A stretch of DNA of 64,000 nucleotides from Hyparrhenia diplandra (lineage: Eukaryota; Streptophyta; Magnoliopsida; Poales; Poaceae), in assembly GCA_015847255.1 (NCBI GenBank), contig JADLZK010006533.1, forward strand, positions 208,195-272,194. The letters run 5' to 3'. Made by a program: the position numbers and the translations under genes. The notes under the pieces are model-generated. The model saw only the letters and a program-made list of their open reading frames with translations, made no database searches and had not been told where the DNA came from. Shown piece after piece: positions 1-12,012 of this stretch. Numbering within the stretch: position 1 is the first letter of the stretch; the number at the start of each line of letters is the position of its first letter.

Positions 1-546
1 CTGCTCCGTTTCGGTGGATGTATTATCTGACTGAAATCTTGTGAAGCAGAAATCAATTACTCCATGCTTCAGGCGGTGTTCACTTGTGTCCCTTCACTGC
101 TATCACCTGTGCAGCTGTGCTTTCGCCGCTACCTTTATCCAGAGGGCCCCCAGCTACATATGAACACAAGTCCATAATAACCACCCAGCTCCCTCCGATC
201 GCCCTTTCCTCCCTCGTCCATTTTTGCTGTCGACTAGAGGGTATGTAGCAGCCGTCTCCAAGTAGCCGTCGCCTTGAGCATAGCCGTCGGCCCGTCGCCT
301 TGAGCATGGCCGACATGCGGAGGCGGCCTTGAGCATCTCCTCAGAGACGACGCCAGCAGCCAGAGCAACTTGAGGAAGTCCCCAACCGCTGTTTCTCTTC
401 CTTTCATGGCGGCCCACACAGGTCACAGCCTCATGCATGTAATCAATAGGTTTGTCTTAAAGAAGACATTGGTAAATAATGATTCACGAGAAAATAAAAT
501 GAAATCATTACGGGCGCTGAATTGCTACCAAATTAAAGACGCGTCA
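1..546. other. Intergenic sequence with a small degenerate tandem repeat
   Basis: No gene could be supported. Around 262-335 the phrase CCTTGAGCAT recurs three times at intervals of roughly 25-30 bases, a degenerate short tandem repeat. Overlapping open frames on the minus strand here (80-438) share no recognisable domain and look like by-products of the repeat and of GC-rich composition. Bases 539-546 are the left target-site copy of the adjoining hAT element. Confidence 0.4.
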
Positions 547-1149
547 CGGTGGCGGAGCCAGGAATTATTTATAAGGGGCCGAGCAAATCTAACTTTGGTT
601 AAGTTTAGATCACCCGAAATTAACTTGAAATTCTAAAATTTCCGTCAAATTAAACCGAATCATTTAATGTACCAAAAGACGCATGAAGTATGAAATGTGT
701 AAACAAAATGCTAATTGCATAATTTAAATATACATTGTGAGACTAATCTTTTGAGTCTAGTTAGCCCATGGTAACATAATATTTAACACAAACAAATGAA
801 AAGTGCTACCGGTTTGATACTGATTGCCAATTTTCGGGATCTAAACATACCCTTGTAAGAAATGAGCACAACGAGTTAAGTTAGATTTTTCATGGTGACT
901 ATTAATTCATCGACTTGACACAAGTACTCGCAATTTTATATATCTTTCAGTCCTAATGTGCTTCGTAATATTATCTAATATTGTTTTGTATGATTTAACT
1001 ATCTAAAAGATATTAAAAGGTACATGTGACAAGAATTTTATTATATTCTTCATCTTAATATAAATAAAAACATGAACTTATACTACTAAAAATTTTGCTT
1101 GGAAATGTTAGGGGGCACGGCCCCCGCCAACCCCTCGGCTCCGCCACTG
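547..1149. mobile_element. Non-autonomous hAT-like element (about 600 bp) with TIRs and 8-bp TSD
   Basis: The left end CGGTGGCGGAGCC (547-559) and the right end GGCTCCGCCACTG (1137-1149) are inverted copies of a CAGTGGCGGAGCC terminus with one mismatch. They are flanked by 8-bp duplications, ACGCGTCA (539-546) and ACGCATCA (1150-1157). An 8-bp duplication with CAGTG/CAGGG-type ends is characteristic of the hAT superfamily. The interior is AT-rich and has no transposase, so the element would need transposase in trans. A related 157-bp element lies at 29409-29565. Confidence 0.82.
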
Positions 1150-1304
1150 ACGCATCATGCTTTAATAAAACCTTTGGTTGGTGGAGCTCTCGCAGGCTCC
1201 ACGAGCGACTTATTATCTCTTTCATCAGAATATACTAGAATTCAGAATATATTTTGAATAAGATGGGCCGTCAAACAGGATGAGTTATTTGTGGACAGAG
1301 GGAG

Positions 1305-1428
1305 TAAGTCGCTTTGACTTTTTGGTACATTATTTTTTATACATCTAGATATACAATATGTCTAAATAAATGGCAAAATTAATGCATAAAAAAATCAAGA
1401 GACTTATAATTTGGAATCAAAAGAGTAC
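1305..1428. mobile_element. Stowaway-like MITE remnant
   Basis: The segment after GGACAGAGGGAGTA contains the usual interior of grass Stowaway elements: a CTTTGACTTTTT-like arm, a TACATCTAGATATA core, and an opposing ATAATTTGGAATC arm ending near AGTA. The canonical CTCCCTCCGT terminus is damaged on both sides, so the limits are approximate. Confidence 0.5.
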
Positions 1429-1607
1429 TATTATGGTTTCTCTATCTCCTCCGTAAACTACACTAAGGAGAGCCGTGTTAAATGGAGTCTAAATAGTAAA
1501 CACAGTACATAAATCTTGTGGGAGCCCAGGTTGCATTATTAGATGCACATATACAAAGCTTTCACTTTCTCATTTTCCTACGAATGGAGATCTTGATGAA
1601 GAGATGC

Positions 1608-1611
<4 letters not shown>

Positions 1612-1674
<63 letters not shown>
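1612..1674. repeat. (CT)n microsatellite, about 31 units
   Basis: Uninterrupted CT dinucleotides run from 1612 to 1674. The serine/leucine repeat in the overlapping plus-strand open frame is a translation of this microsatellite, not a protein feature. Such a tract should be length-polymorphic. Confidence 0.97.
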
Positions 1675-1679
<5 letters not shown>

Positions 1680-2431
1680 GTCTATGACTATGTTTTCTTC
1701 CATTCAAGCTTACATAGTTTGAAGTCCATAATCCGTAAATCACTATCTGAATTTGGCATCTACTAGTATCCTAGTTTTGTTTAGAGTTTTTTGGTTGGCC
1801 TTTTGGAAATGCTGACATGTGCAACAATATATGCTCAAGACAACAATTCAGAAATTTTTCATCAAATCAGGTCCATTACTTAATTGTATACTTGTATTGG
1901 TCCTGTTTTTTTTTAAAAAAATCTAAGTACATTATTCGATCCAAAATAACAAACGTGGTTGCTTTTTAAATATACTCTCGATTATAACATCAGAATTACA
2001 AAACAAATAACATTTTACTAGCAATACACAAAGCTATGCTGTACGGACGTGCATAACATATAGTTGCTTCAACCACTTAGACTTAGTATTAAGCGAAAAA
2101 ATAACAACACTGGTTTCAGTATAATGCACCGCCCGGCTGGGCCTCAGTAACCTTGCTGAACGAGAGAGTGATAAACCCTGAGGGCCCGCGGGCTTGTTGG
2201 ATGTGCCTAGGACTGTCTGGCCCATTACTGTCGTCGTACCCAGTAAAACTGGGCCTAACTAGGCCCTTTGGTCGCAAGCGAATCGGAAGAAAAGGGGCTG
2301 GCCCAGTTGTTTTTCCTGCCCAAGGGCGAATCGGCAGAAAAAGGCTAGGCGGCTGGGCCATTCTAGTCTTTGCTACTACTTTCTTGTTCGTCGTCATCTC
2401 TTTTTTTTTTTTTTTTTTGTTTTAGTTTTTG
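1675..2431. other. AT-rich intergenic stretch, nothing gene-like
   Basis: Mostly AT-rich DNA. A GC-richer patch at about 2120-2370 has a short internal duplication built on GCGAATCGG followed by AGAAAA, and is followed by a T-run at 2400-2419. No domain, RNA gene or clear transposon boundary was recognised. Confidence 0.4.
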
Positions 2432-3320
2432 AAGAATTGTTTATTTATTAGACCTGGAAAAACGTCCGCCTACTTATCTGGTCTTTTTTCGAAATTTTTG
2501 TTTGGCCTCAAAATGAAATTCCATTACCTATTTGGCGGTTGTTAACTGTGTCAAGTGATAGATAAAAAGTCCATTTTACCCCTGGCCGGTGTACACGAAT
2601 ATGTACTCTTCATTACAGGCCTTCTCCTCTATCAGTGATGTGCGGGCTCCACTTGTCATCTTTTTCTTCGTCCCTTCTCAATTTCCCTTTGCTGAGTTAC
2701 GTCCACCGCCGTCCACGCTAAACGGCAAGTAGCAGCATGCCGAGGAGGTGGAATCCTCGATGCCGACACCCTTGACAAAGGGCAGGTTGGGGACCTAGAC
2801 CTTTCGGGAACCTAGTTGCAAGGGCCAGGTATTCCTTGCCTCGAACGGGGAACCATGACCTGCACATTGCTGATGGTGGGTACTCGATGAGCGCGTCGGT
2901 GAGCGGGTTCAGGAGGCGGATGGGGCAGCGGCCTTGTCGCACAGGACGAGGAGACCCTCCGCCGAGCCCTAATGGGGGTGGGTGCGGAGCTCCGGTAAAA
3001 GTCCCCATGGTGACCAGGGAGGGGAAGGGGGCGACAAGGGTTTGTAGGGTGCGGCAGTGGATCTGTAGGGTGAGGCGCCGCTAGGGCATTGGCGGCGGCG
3101 GCCTTTTTTTTTTTAAGCGCTGCCCTAGCGCTGTTGAGTCGGGTCAGGACGGGAGTGAGTTCACGCGATGCGAGTAGGAAGGGAAGGGAAGGGCATCAAA
3201 GTCTTTTCAAGGATACCTAACAAACTAACTAAACTGAAGGCCAAATAAGTAAATAATAAATTTGGTTTTGAGACCAAATATCAAGAGGCTTCTTTCGTGG
3301 GCCAAGTAAACAATTCTCAT
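2432..3320. mobile_element. Element with about 150-bp inverted ends and GC-rich centre (MULE/Pack-MULE-like, tentative)
   Basis: The two flanks are inverted relatives. AGAATTGTTTA near 2434 matches the complement of TAAACAATTCT near 3307-3317. Further in, TTTGGCCTCAAAA and AAAAAGTCCATTTTACCCC on the left correspond to complements of TTTTGAGACCAAA and GGGCATCAAAGTC on the right. The AT-rich inverted arms bracket a GC-rich centre (about 2700-3180), a composition typical of Mutator-like elements that carry host fragments. I could not find a convincing 9-bp target duplication, so the exact ends and the superfamily are uncertain. Confidence 0.45.
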
Positions 3321-4257
3321 GTCAAAGTTTCTGTAGCTCAAGACAGTGACAGGTCACACACCGGGGACGTCACGGCGTCTGACGGAGCACCTAGCGCCCA
3401 CGTGTGCCTTAAAGAAGCCGTCACTTACAATTCTGAATTTTGATGCTTTTCAAGGTGTTGTTTGTCTTATCGTGTTTTTCTTGGAAAAGGCAAATGGCTG
3501 CTTTGTTGGTCGATGGTAAAACAGGCTATTTTCTACTATTTTCTAGTGTGATTATGATGGCCATGGTTTCAGGATTCGTGTTGCTTTGTTTGCCTATAGA
3601 GTGCAGAGTCCACGACAATGACCCGGGGTGACGTGTCGATGAATCTTCCTACACTTTCTCCCCTAGAAACCTATTTTAACATGCCGGTAAAACTAGTCTC
3701 GGGCTGCACAACTTCTCGGACGCCTCTATTTTACAGTTCCAATTCACCGCTGGTTTACACGTCCGATTCAGACTCTGAAGTTCTGATTAAAAACCTGAAG
3801 AGGCGATCGTCAAAACGTTTTCGAAGAAGCAGCCGGGGCGCAGTAGAACGCTGACATTCCGGGTGGGAATAAAGTGGTGGATAAAGTCTGCTAGCATCAT
3901 CATCAGTAACTGAGAGCTCCGTGCTTGTCCCTCTACCTACTCTGCAAGAAGAAGGAAAAGAATGTACCCATTGTTCAGACAGTAACCAGCACGATATTGT
4001 CTCTTGTGATGGTAAGCTTTTATTTGAATTTTTTTATAAATGAAGTCACAGGTTTGAAATCTCCCACATGGAAAAAGATTCGATATGAGACTTAGTATTG
4101 AGTTTACTTTTTTTTTCTAAAAAGGATTGGAGATTTTGACCAACTTGGTATCTATCATGATACAGTAGAAAAGGAGTGTTTTGTATATTGTTTGTACCTG
4201 ATCAAGATCAGCCTGCCTTGTAAAAAAAATAGAATGAATTGGAGGGCAGCCAGACCT
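3321..4257. other. Intergenic sequence, no supported gene
   Basis: Two open frames of 63 and 78 codons on the plus strand (3440-3631, 3618-3854) have no recognisable domain, no long hydrophobic or repetitive pattern and no codon bias like the nearby WAK gene. A CACGTG G-box hexamer occurs at about 3399-3404, without a gene it could obviously serve. Confidence 0.35.
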
Positions 4258-4691
4258 GGGGCTGTTTGGTTCTTAACTACACCTTGCCACAACTGACCTT
4301 AGGCAAGTGTGGCAAGGTGTGGTAAGGTCTGCTTGGTTCACGCCTAACTTTGCCACGATGGGTTGTGGCAGGCCATGCTGTGGCGGTGGCGGAGGCGGCC
4401 GAAACGCTCGCCCAAGGTTCGGCGAAAAAGAAGCATCGGCATGCAGATACGACAAAGCGGCATGCAGATGCGACAACTATGGTTGTCTCAACATGCTATC
4501 AAACCAAACGCATGCCATCATCTGTGGCGGCCACCGGTGTGGCAAGGCGATTTGCGGCGGGGAACCAAACCTCCCCTAAATTGGTTGCCACACTTTTTTG
4601 TCTAAAAGAATTTTGTCACATTTTTGTACTCTATGACATGTGAAGCCCAAAAGAATCTTGCCTAAGCTTAGTCATCAACCAAACAGTAGCC
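4258..4691. mobile_element. MITE with GGGCTGTTTGGTT-type inverted ends
   Basis: The left terminus GGGGCTGTTTGGTTC (from 4258) is mirrored by AACCAAACAGTAGCC ending at 4691, and CACCTTGCC near the left end is mirrored by a GCTTAGGCAAG-like arm on the right. Internally, TGTGGCAAGG-type and ATGCAGAT.CGACAA-type phrases are repeated. Ends beginning GGGC(C)TGTTTGG are common in grass PIF/Harbinger (Tourist-like) MITEs, but no clean 3-bp TAA/TTA target copy is visible, so the superfamily is provisional. Confidence 0.55.
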
Positions 4692-4795
4692 AAATTTGGT
4701 TGCCTAACATGAAGGATGTTGTGAGAGTTGCATTGTCTATGGCTTCCCGAAGTTTGAGAGACAACTCATTAATACTAGCTACGACAAAAAATGTA

Positions 4796-4820
4796 CTCCC
4801 TCCGGTTTGGTATTAGAAGT
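4796..4820. mobile_element. Stowaway terminus truncated by an LTR insertion
   Basis: TA followed by CTCCCTCCGGTTTGG is the canonical Stowaway terminus, but the element is cut off after about 20 bases, where the TGTCATGATCC end of the LTR element begins at 4821. The rest of the MITE is not found on the other side of the LTR element (after 12010), which suggests a later deletion or recombination. Confidence 0.6.
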
Positions 4821-5464
4821 TGTCATGATCCGAATTCGCCAGCCCGGACGGGTTAATTGGGCCTAACGCGCGCCGGCCGCCGGCCCGAGGGCGAGGGCGC
4901 TACAAGGCTGCTAAAGGGGGCCGGCGCCCTTGCCGCCGCCGCCGCCTTCCCTCTCCCGTATGAGTCCGAGTTTGCTTCGTCTTCAAGTTAGGATTATCTT
5001 AGGAATTTTTTTTGTGTGCAAGGGGATATCTCATCTATAAGGGAGACCCTTATTAGAAAATAAATAAATAGGATATGCTTGTAAAAGGTATTCGATCGTA
5101 TAAGGAAACCTTATAGAGATTGCTTAGATTACAAGTCCCACTAGTCGGGCTATATAAGCAAGAGGCATGTAATCTCTAGGGATAAGCAAGCAATAAAATA
5201 TATATATCGCCAAAGACCCGCCTCCTCCACCGCCGCCGCCGCCCGCGCCCATGCGCGCCCCGACCCAGCGCCGCCGTCGCGCCATCCGCGCCGGCGCGCG
5301 CCGCCGCCGGCCGCCCTCCTCCCCACGGCTCCTCCTCTCCATCTAGTTGCTCGTGCCGCCGCCGTCGTCGCCGCCGGGCGAAGCCGCAACCCCCTACGCC
5401 ATCTCGGGAGCCGCAACGGTCGACGAACACGTGTCAATTCCGGTCCACCTAGCCGAATCGGATA
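4821..5464 (+). repeat. 5' LTR of decayed LTR retrotransposon A
   Basis: The segment starts TGTCATGATCC and is repeated directly at 11378-12010 with the same order of blocks: ACGGGTTAATTGG, GATATCTCATCTATAAGG, AGGCATGTAATCTCTAGG, CGGTCGACGAACAC. A short TATAAG-type box precedes the AAGAGGCATGTAATC block. A GGTATC..GAGACCGG stretch at about 5467 is a degenerate methionine-tRNA-type primer-binding site (canonical TGGTATCAGAGCC), which places the LTR end just before it. The terminal CA is no longer visible. Confidence 0.75.
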
Positions 5465-7382
5465 CCGGTATCCGGAGACCGGGACGATTCCCACCACCCA
5501 TGGCTTCCGAGATGAAGGAGTTCACCGCAGCCTGAAGAAGCTCCTCGGACGACAACTGCGCCAAGATCGGCCGCCCGCTCGACGACATGGAGACGCGTCT
5601 ACGCCGGATGGAGTACGCCCGCATCACCTCCAGGATCGCACCGAGCACGACGACCACGCCGAGGACAGGAGGCGGCGGCCGCCGCCGCCGCAGACAGGGT
5701 CGACCCGGTACGCGCCGCCCCGCCGCCCCCTCCCCGCCGCGCCCCCGTCGGCGGCTCCGACCCTGCTATCCTCCACCGGAGGAGGACGATGGCGTTCGGG
5801 TGACACACCGGCCGTCATCGATGTCATCCTCGACGACACCGCAGCACCGGCTGCCCTCTCCTCTCCACCGACACCGCAACCACGCGGGACTCCCCGACGA
5901 GACGGCGCCACCCGCGGCGCCCCCGCCTCTACCCGGGGCGCCACCCGTGGCGTCCCCCGACCGCGCCACCAGCGGCGCTCGGGCCCGGTGCCAATCGTGG
6001 CATCCCACCCCCTCGCTACGCCACACGTCTCCAAGTCCAGAGTACGACGACACCGACGACCCCGACCCACGGATTCGCAATTCGGAGCTCTGTGACGAGC
6101 TCAACTCGGACATCGACCGGACTACTACGTGAGTTATGCTCGCCTTCCATCTCATCGATCTGCTGTAGTTTGGTTCATGGACTGTCCAAGAAGAAGTCCC
6201 CGATCGAGTGGGATGAGTTTAAACGTCGCCGGCGCCATCACTTCGGACCCCCCGCCTACCTCGACACTATGGGGGCATACGCGCCGCCTTCCTAGGAAGG
6301 CAAGGCGGACGACTACATCGACGCCTTTGAGGTCTATGCACGCCGCATGGATTTTGAGGGCGGCGCCACCGTGTCGGCCTCTTCGCCGGAGGTCCGCGTG
6401 ACACGCCGGATGACGCCGAATGGTTCGAGCCCCGATCGATGGAGGAGGCCATCGACCTTGCCCGCCGCTACAACGACGACAAGCCGGACGACGTCGGCAG
6501 GGCGCCGCAGACCGGCGCCGACAAGGCGCCACCACCACGCCGACCCCGGTGACATCGACGACGACATTGTGGCTGCCCCGGTCGACCGCATGCCGGCCCG
6601 CAACGCCTTCTTGTGGCGATGGACGACATCGGGCCGACGTCGAACGACATGATCGGGCCTGAGCTGCATTTGGCCACGACGACGAACAAGGAGCTCGGGA
6701 TCATCTCCAACGCCATCGAGCCGCGAGCCACAACGCCCGAGTGGAGCCTCCATTACGGCATCGTGAGGTACTTCAGCGCTACTACATCCCCGTTTGTTTG
6801 AGCTTCTCAGACTTCCCGCTTGGGGAGAACGTTCCGCCGCATGGCGTCTTGATGGGCTTCCACCTCCCCAACCGCCCTCGCGAAGACCATGCATTCAGCG
6901 AGCGCCCTTCTTCTCCGGAGCGCCCGATGAAAGGGTCGAGGGCGCCACCGTCCTCCCTCTTCGACAACAACGGCGACGCCTTCTTCCGCATCGACAACGC
7001 CACGGTTGGCGCACCGTGGACAAAGGAGATACACCGGGGGGCCGCCGGTCCACACGCCCAGCCGACCTCCCCCACGGCCGCCTCCTCGACTTCACCCGTC
7101 GCCTCCCACGCCGCTCGACGTCGCCCATCGCAGCAGCTCCATGCAAAGGTGACAGTGGGCGACGACTTACACCTACGTCTCCTCCTCCGACCCGCCGATG
7201 ATCGAGCTGTCGGGCACCCTCGGCGCCTCGTCATGCGTCGTGCATGGGCGAACGTCCCTTCGTGCAGCCCGAGCTTCAAGTTCAGCATCTACGGCGATCT
7301 CCACCTCGACTTCTCCTTTGCCGACAAGGACGCCAAAGATATGCAACGGCGACAACGATAAGTGCGGCCCTCTCGTCTTCTA
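5465..7382 (+). pseudogene. Decayed gag-like interior of LTR element A, left part
   Basis: After the primer-binding-like site an ATG at 5500 opens a very GC-rich coding remnant with many stops and frame shifts. Recognisable in shifting frames are a charged N-terminal segment, an F-G-P-P-x-Y-L-D patch followed by a D-D-Y-I-D-A-F segment (about 6235-6350) resembling the conserved part of Ty3/gypsy gag, and a late FSIYGDLHLDFSF patch (about 7280-7320). No reverse transcriptase or integrase is present, so the element was probably non-autonomous before it decayed. It stops at 7382, where another element is inserted, and resumes at 11279. Confidence 0.5.
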
Positions 7383-10300
7383 TGTAACAGAACCTCCTAA
7401 TTATTGGACCCACTTGCACTGTCATTGTCCCAAAGACTCGACAGCAAAGCGCGATGCACCCAATAACTTAAGAAGCTCGTCTTGTGTCATCGGAAACCCC
7501 GATTACACCACTCATACCAGGATCAACAAAGGAGTAGCTACAACATTACAACATTTGTTACAAAAATATAGATCGAGTGCGTAAGAATAATAACATTGAT
7601 TTACAAAATATGAGTAAGTTACTTTTGAGTAAACTTAACTTAATTTGCGGAAGCTGAGTATAACTAAAGGAGACATCCAAGTCATGTCGAGCCCACCGAC
7701 ACAACTTTGGTTAACAGCACGAGTCAACACCTGCAACAAGGGTTAACAAACCCTGAGTACACAATGTACTCCGCAAGACTTACCCGACAAAAAGAAAAGA
7801 CTCCAAGGATATGCTGGCTTAAGGGAAGTAGAGTTAGAAAAAGGGAGTTTGCAGAAAAGCTTACTATAAGTGGATCCTTACTTTCAATATTTTTAGCATC
7901 AATTTTGTTGAAGCAATAATAAAGCTAGATTTGCACCTGTTCTATCTCAAACACTTTTTAAGCAACACATCTCAACTTATCTCTGCATCTCTTTTTCTTT
8001 CATAACCGTGAGTAACCTTGTTTCTTCAGTTACTACGATGAATGGGCAGAAGAACGGGTCTCCATATCCGAGAAGCAACGGCGATCCGCGAATCGATTAA
8101 AACCCAGCTGGGGATTCCTAACCACACGACATATGTAGCACTTAAGCTTGCATATATCAACCCTCACTCAGTTCGTCCAAAACGGGAATGAGGCCTGCGC
8201 CACCCGAGAGCACAGTACTCCACCTCCCTACCCGCCCTAATGACGGTTTGACAAAAGTAGGGTGGGTACACGCTACTCCCGCCATCTCTCCACTCCTAGT
8301 GCGTGGTTGTCATTCGATTTGGCTCCACCGAGATCCGCTTACGGAGTATGTGGCTAGTTAGGGTCGACCGACTGGGGTGACAACCAGCAGCCGTGCCATT
8401 GACCAAACGCCCGCAAAGCGCACTTAGCGTTCAAAAGTCCCGAACTTAACAATCCAAACAACGGGACGGTCCTTATACGACCAACACGGACAAGCACGGC
8501 TAGGTATCCCGCCGGCTTTCAACCTACGCCCCGTCCGATCTCAAATTCATCACTACCATGTTCATATACATGCTCTCATGAACCACCATCGTGGTGTTCT
8601 CTTTTTCCATAGCCGGGAGGAACAAAGATAAAACCTATATCTCGCGAACGATGAAGCCATCATTCGACTTCTACCGAAATCTAGGCATTACTAAGCATTT
8701 AGAGAAACAACCTACTCATACTAGTAGGATAACATTGGAATAACCGAAATTCAAGGTAGTCATGCAAAGAACGGTATCAACCAACTCTTATTAACTTAAT
8801 GCACATTACACTAGACTTAAGGTGAATAAAACATTTATAAAACGTAGAAGGGTTTATGCTCCGGGGCTTGCCTGTTTTTGCAGGAAAAGTCGATTCTTAA
8901 CGAGATCACCCGAGTCATACTTGACATTATCCTTGTCGACGGGACGGATCTTCTCGAAGCTTGATCATCGCAAACCATATCAACACCCTCCCCAAAGCTT
9001 CATCAACACGATCCGACTCTCTCGTATACTCTACACGTAGATGATGATGCATGCTTTAGCATGACGGAAGGGTAAACATGATGCTTGATGAATGCATGAA
9101 ATGATAAACAACTTGAGTACAACTTTCCTTCACGATAAAGTTGCAACCCAACAAAACCAACTTGTTAAACTACTCTATAAGATATCATCACCATTGCCTA
9201 AGGAGTTCTCAAGGACCATTTCATGTAGTATGATCCAAGATTCACCAAACAATCCCAAATCACACATCAAACCTAAGTCATTGTACCCTAAACACTTACT
9301 TTTTCTAATAAACAAAATAAAGCTTAAAATAGAAAATAAATTAAACATCTCAAAATGGCCCCAAACTTTTTATACAAGTAGGTCACATCATAAAACAGCA
9401 CCAAATAAATTTTTATGAATTTTGAACAAATATTTTATTTTCTAAAAATCATGAAAGATGCATTTTTCAATTAAAGAATGTAATTTTAAAACATGCAAGA
9501 ACTACTCAAAACTCAAGTTTCATAATTTTCATATGTAAACATACTCATAAGAAGACCCTACAAAAATTTTCAGAATTTTTGAAGCAAGATTTGAATTTAT
9601 ATGAAAATCGCAAAATCAGACACTATTCATAATAAAGGAAATTGAATAAACAATTTTAAAACAAAACCGGCCTTCGGGCCGAAAGTCGACCCATCACTGT
9701 GCTCGCCCCCGCACGTGCTCACAGACCGCCCGGATAAATAGTGACAGGTCGGCCCACCTTGGCCCGCCGTGCCTCCCCGGTAAATTTACATAAAAGAACC
9801 TAGACTTTTATAAAATAGCAAACAAGTCCAAACTACTATTTGACACTATTTAGATAAGTCACGGACTTTTCACTTAGCCCCCTTAATCGTTTCTAATTTG
9901 CAAACTCTGGTCCACAAAGGATTCCAGAGCAGAAAGCGGCCGGTGGCGCTTCGGCCCGGCGGCGGCAAGGCTCGGACGGGGCTTCCCCCGGACGGCGAGG
10001 CGAGCATTAGGCACAAAGACGCGCCTGGCGACCAAAATCCCTCACACAATCGAACCAAACGGGACCTCCACGGGACGTGCCTACGCCACGGGCAAGACGG
10101 CACGGCAAGGCGAAACTCGCCGGCGGCCGGCGTTCCGGTGGCTACGGTGCGCGAAACGACGAACGGACGACACACTCGTGACCAGGAGCTCACCGTGGGG
10201 TTCCGTGCTCGCGCCTGGTTTGGGCCGGAGGCAAGGCGAAGATATGCCCTCGGCGGTGGCGGCGTTCTCCGGCGGCAACGATGGCATTCCGGCGTGTTTA

Positions 10301-11273
10301 GGCCGCTTCTAGAAAACTGATGAGCCGACCATGATCACGGAATGAAGGCGAGATAAACGCACAATTTGGCGCAGTGAAAAGCTCACCGTGACGGCCAGTC
10401 CACGGCTGGCGGATCTCATGGGCGTTCGCCCGCCCGGGGGAAGAAGAGCTTATGCCAGGCGATTCTAAGATCGAGGCAAGGCACAAGATGGCTCTACGGG
10501 TGTGCAATAAGGTTGCGAAACTTGTGGCGCGACTAATTTGGGCGGGTGGAGTTTAACGTCGACGGCATGGCGCGGCGAAGGGAGGTGACCGGCGGCGGCA
10601 AAACGAAAAGAACGAGCTCGCCGGCGCTGTGGTCTCTTATAGGGCGATTTGGGGACTTCGACGAGGACACTCAGGGGCTTCATCTCGACACGTAGAAGCA
10701 GGACGTGGCTCGCGGACGCGCCTGGAACACGCGAGATGGCCACGGCGGCCGGGCGGCGGCAAGTGGCGGCATGGGCACCATGTGCCACTATCTTGTAGCA
10801 CCCAAAACCCTAACTTTCGGTTTTATGCGAAATTCACCCAAAATTTGAACTGAACTCGAAAAACTCCAAAAGCAACTTTGCTTAAAATTTCAAGATCTAC
10901 AATTTTCACAATTGGAAGATTTTCAAATTCTGCCTCTAAATATGACTTTTTGAAATGGGGTCAAAAAGGAAGAATTTTGAATTCAAAATTACTTTTAAAA
11001 TTATACAAAAACTTGAAAAACTTTGTACATATCTTTTGTTCATCAAGAAAAGATCTACAAAGTAGCTTTTGGAAGTTTTGCCAAATTTTGCTTAGATTTT
11101 GAAATAAACAAAAAGGGGTAAAGAAAGGTTTGGGTTTAGGGTTTCCGACAAAAAGGGGTAACTCAGATTCCTATTCTTTTCGTGTCCTGTTCATCCAACA
11201 ACTCAACCAACTATAACTAAACTTATTTTTGTCCAAACCATGGCTTAGCGGTAAGTAACACCGGGGTGTTACA
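7383..11273 (-). mobile_element. 3.9-kb TG..CA element, probably a giant solo LTR, nested in element A
   Basis: The ends TGTAACAG (7383) and GTGTTACA (11273) are flanked by identical 5-bp duplications, TTCTA at 7378-7382 and 11274-11278. Read on the minus strand the segment opens TGTAACACCCCGGTGTTAC, the usual start of very long LTRs of Tekay/Del-type chromoviruses in grasses (family knowledge). No gag, protease, RT or integrase was found inside and no terminal direct repeat was noticed, which fits a single LTR left by unequal recombination. Open frames at 9870-10853 are GC-rich and domain-free. A non-coding TRIM/LARD-like unit is the alternative. Confidence 0.68.
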
Positions 11274-11278
11274 TTCTA

Positions 11279-11377
11279 CTTCGGGCCGAGTGGTGACTTC
11301 CCGATCGGCCTACCCTTCGCCACCACGGTGGGTTGGACGGCCCGTGGGACGCGCCGCCTCGTCAAACGGTGGGGAAA
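11279..11377 (+). mobile_element. Right part of the interior of LTR element A, with polypurine-like tract
   Basis: This short piece resumes the element-A interior after the TTCTA duplication and ends in GGTGGGGAAA (11368-11377), immediately before the 3' LTR start TGTCATG at 11378. That is the expected position of a polypurine tract. Only about 100 bp separate the nested element from the LTR, so everything between the gag-like region and the polypurine tract is missing from this copy. Confidence 0.6.
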
Positions 11378-12010
11378 TGTCATGATCCAGAATTGGGCCA
11401 GCCGGGGACGGGTTAATTGGGGCCTAACGCGACGCCGCCGCCCGAGAAGGGGGGGGGGGCGCGCAAGAAGGGGGCGCCCTTGCCGCGCCGCCGCCTTCCC
11501 TCTCCCGTACGAGTCCGAGTTTGCTTCGTCTTCAAGTTAGGATTATCTTAGGAATTTTTGGTGTGCAAGGAGATATCTCATCTATAAGGGAGACCCTTAT
11601 TAGGAAATAAATAAATAGGATATGCTTGTAAAAGGTATTCGATCGTATAAGGAAACCTTATAGAGATTGCTTAGATTACAAGTCCCACTAGCCGGGCTAT
11701 ATAAGCAAGAGGCATGTAATCTCTAGGGGATAAGCAAGCAATAAAATATATCTATCGCTTTCAAAGACCCCCGCCTCCTCCACCGCCGCCGCCCTTGACC
11801 TCGCGCCGCGCTGGCGCCCGGCCGGCGCCGCTGCCGCCGGGCGCGGCCGCCGCCCGCCGCCCCTCCTCCCCACGGCTCCTCCTCTCCATCTAGTTGCTCG
11901 TCTTTGCCGCTCGTCGCCGCCGGGCGAGAAGCCGCAGCCCCTACGCCATCTCGGGAGCTCCAACGGTCGACGAACACATGTCAATTCCGGCCCAATTTAG
12001 CCGAAACCGG
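11378..12010 (+). repeat. 3' LTR of decayed LTR retrotransposon A
   Basis: This is a direct repeat of 4821-5464, with small indels concentrated in GC-rich runs. It ends near CCGAAACCGG (12010). The next bases, TAAGT (12013-12017), differ by one base from GAAGT (4816-4820) before the 5' LTR, a possible imperfect target duplication. The sequence beyond is an antisense LINE fragment, not the MITE that flanks the left end. Confidence 0.75.
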
Positions 12011-12012
12011 CG

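Noticed and set aside
1518..1766. Frame with a Ser-Leu repeat
   Set aside because: It is a translation of the (CT)n microsatellite.
5150..7361. Several 120-200 codon frames on both strands
   Set aside because: GC-rich open frames within a decayed retrotransposon interior; no single frame carries a full domain.
9870..10853. Overlapping 70-140 codon frames
   Set aside because: Located inside the 3.9-kb TG..CA unit, no domain, both strands open because of GC-rich composition.
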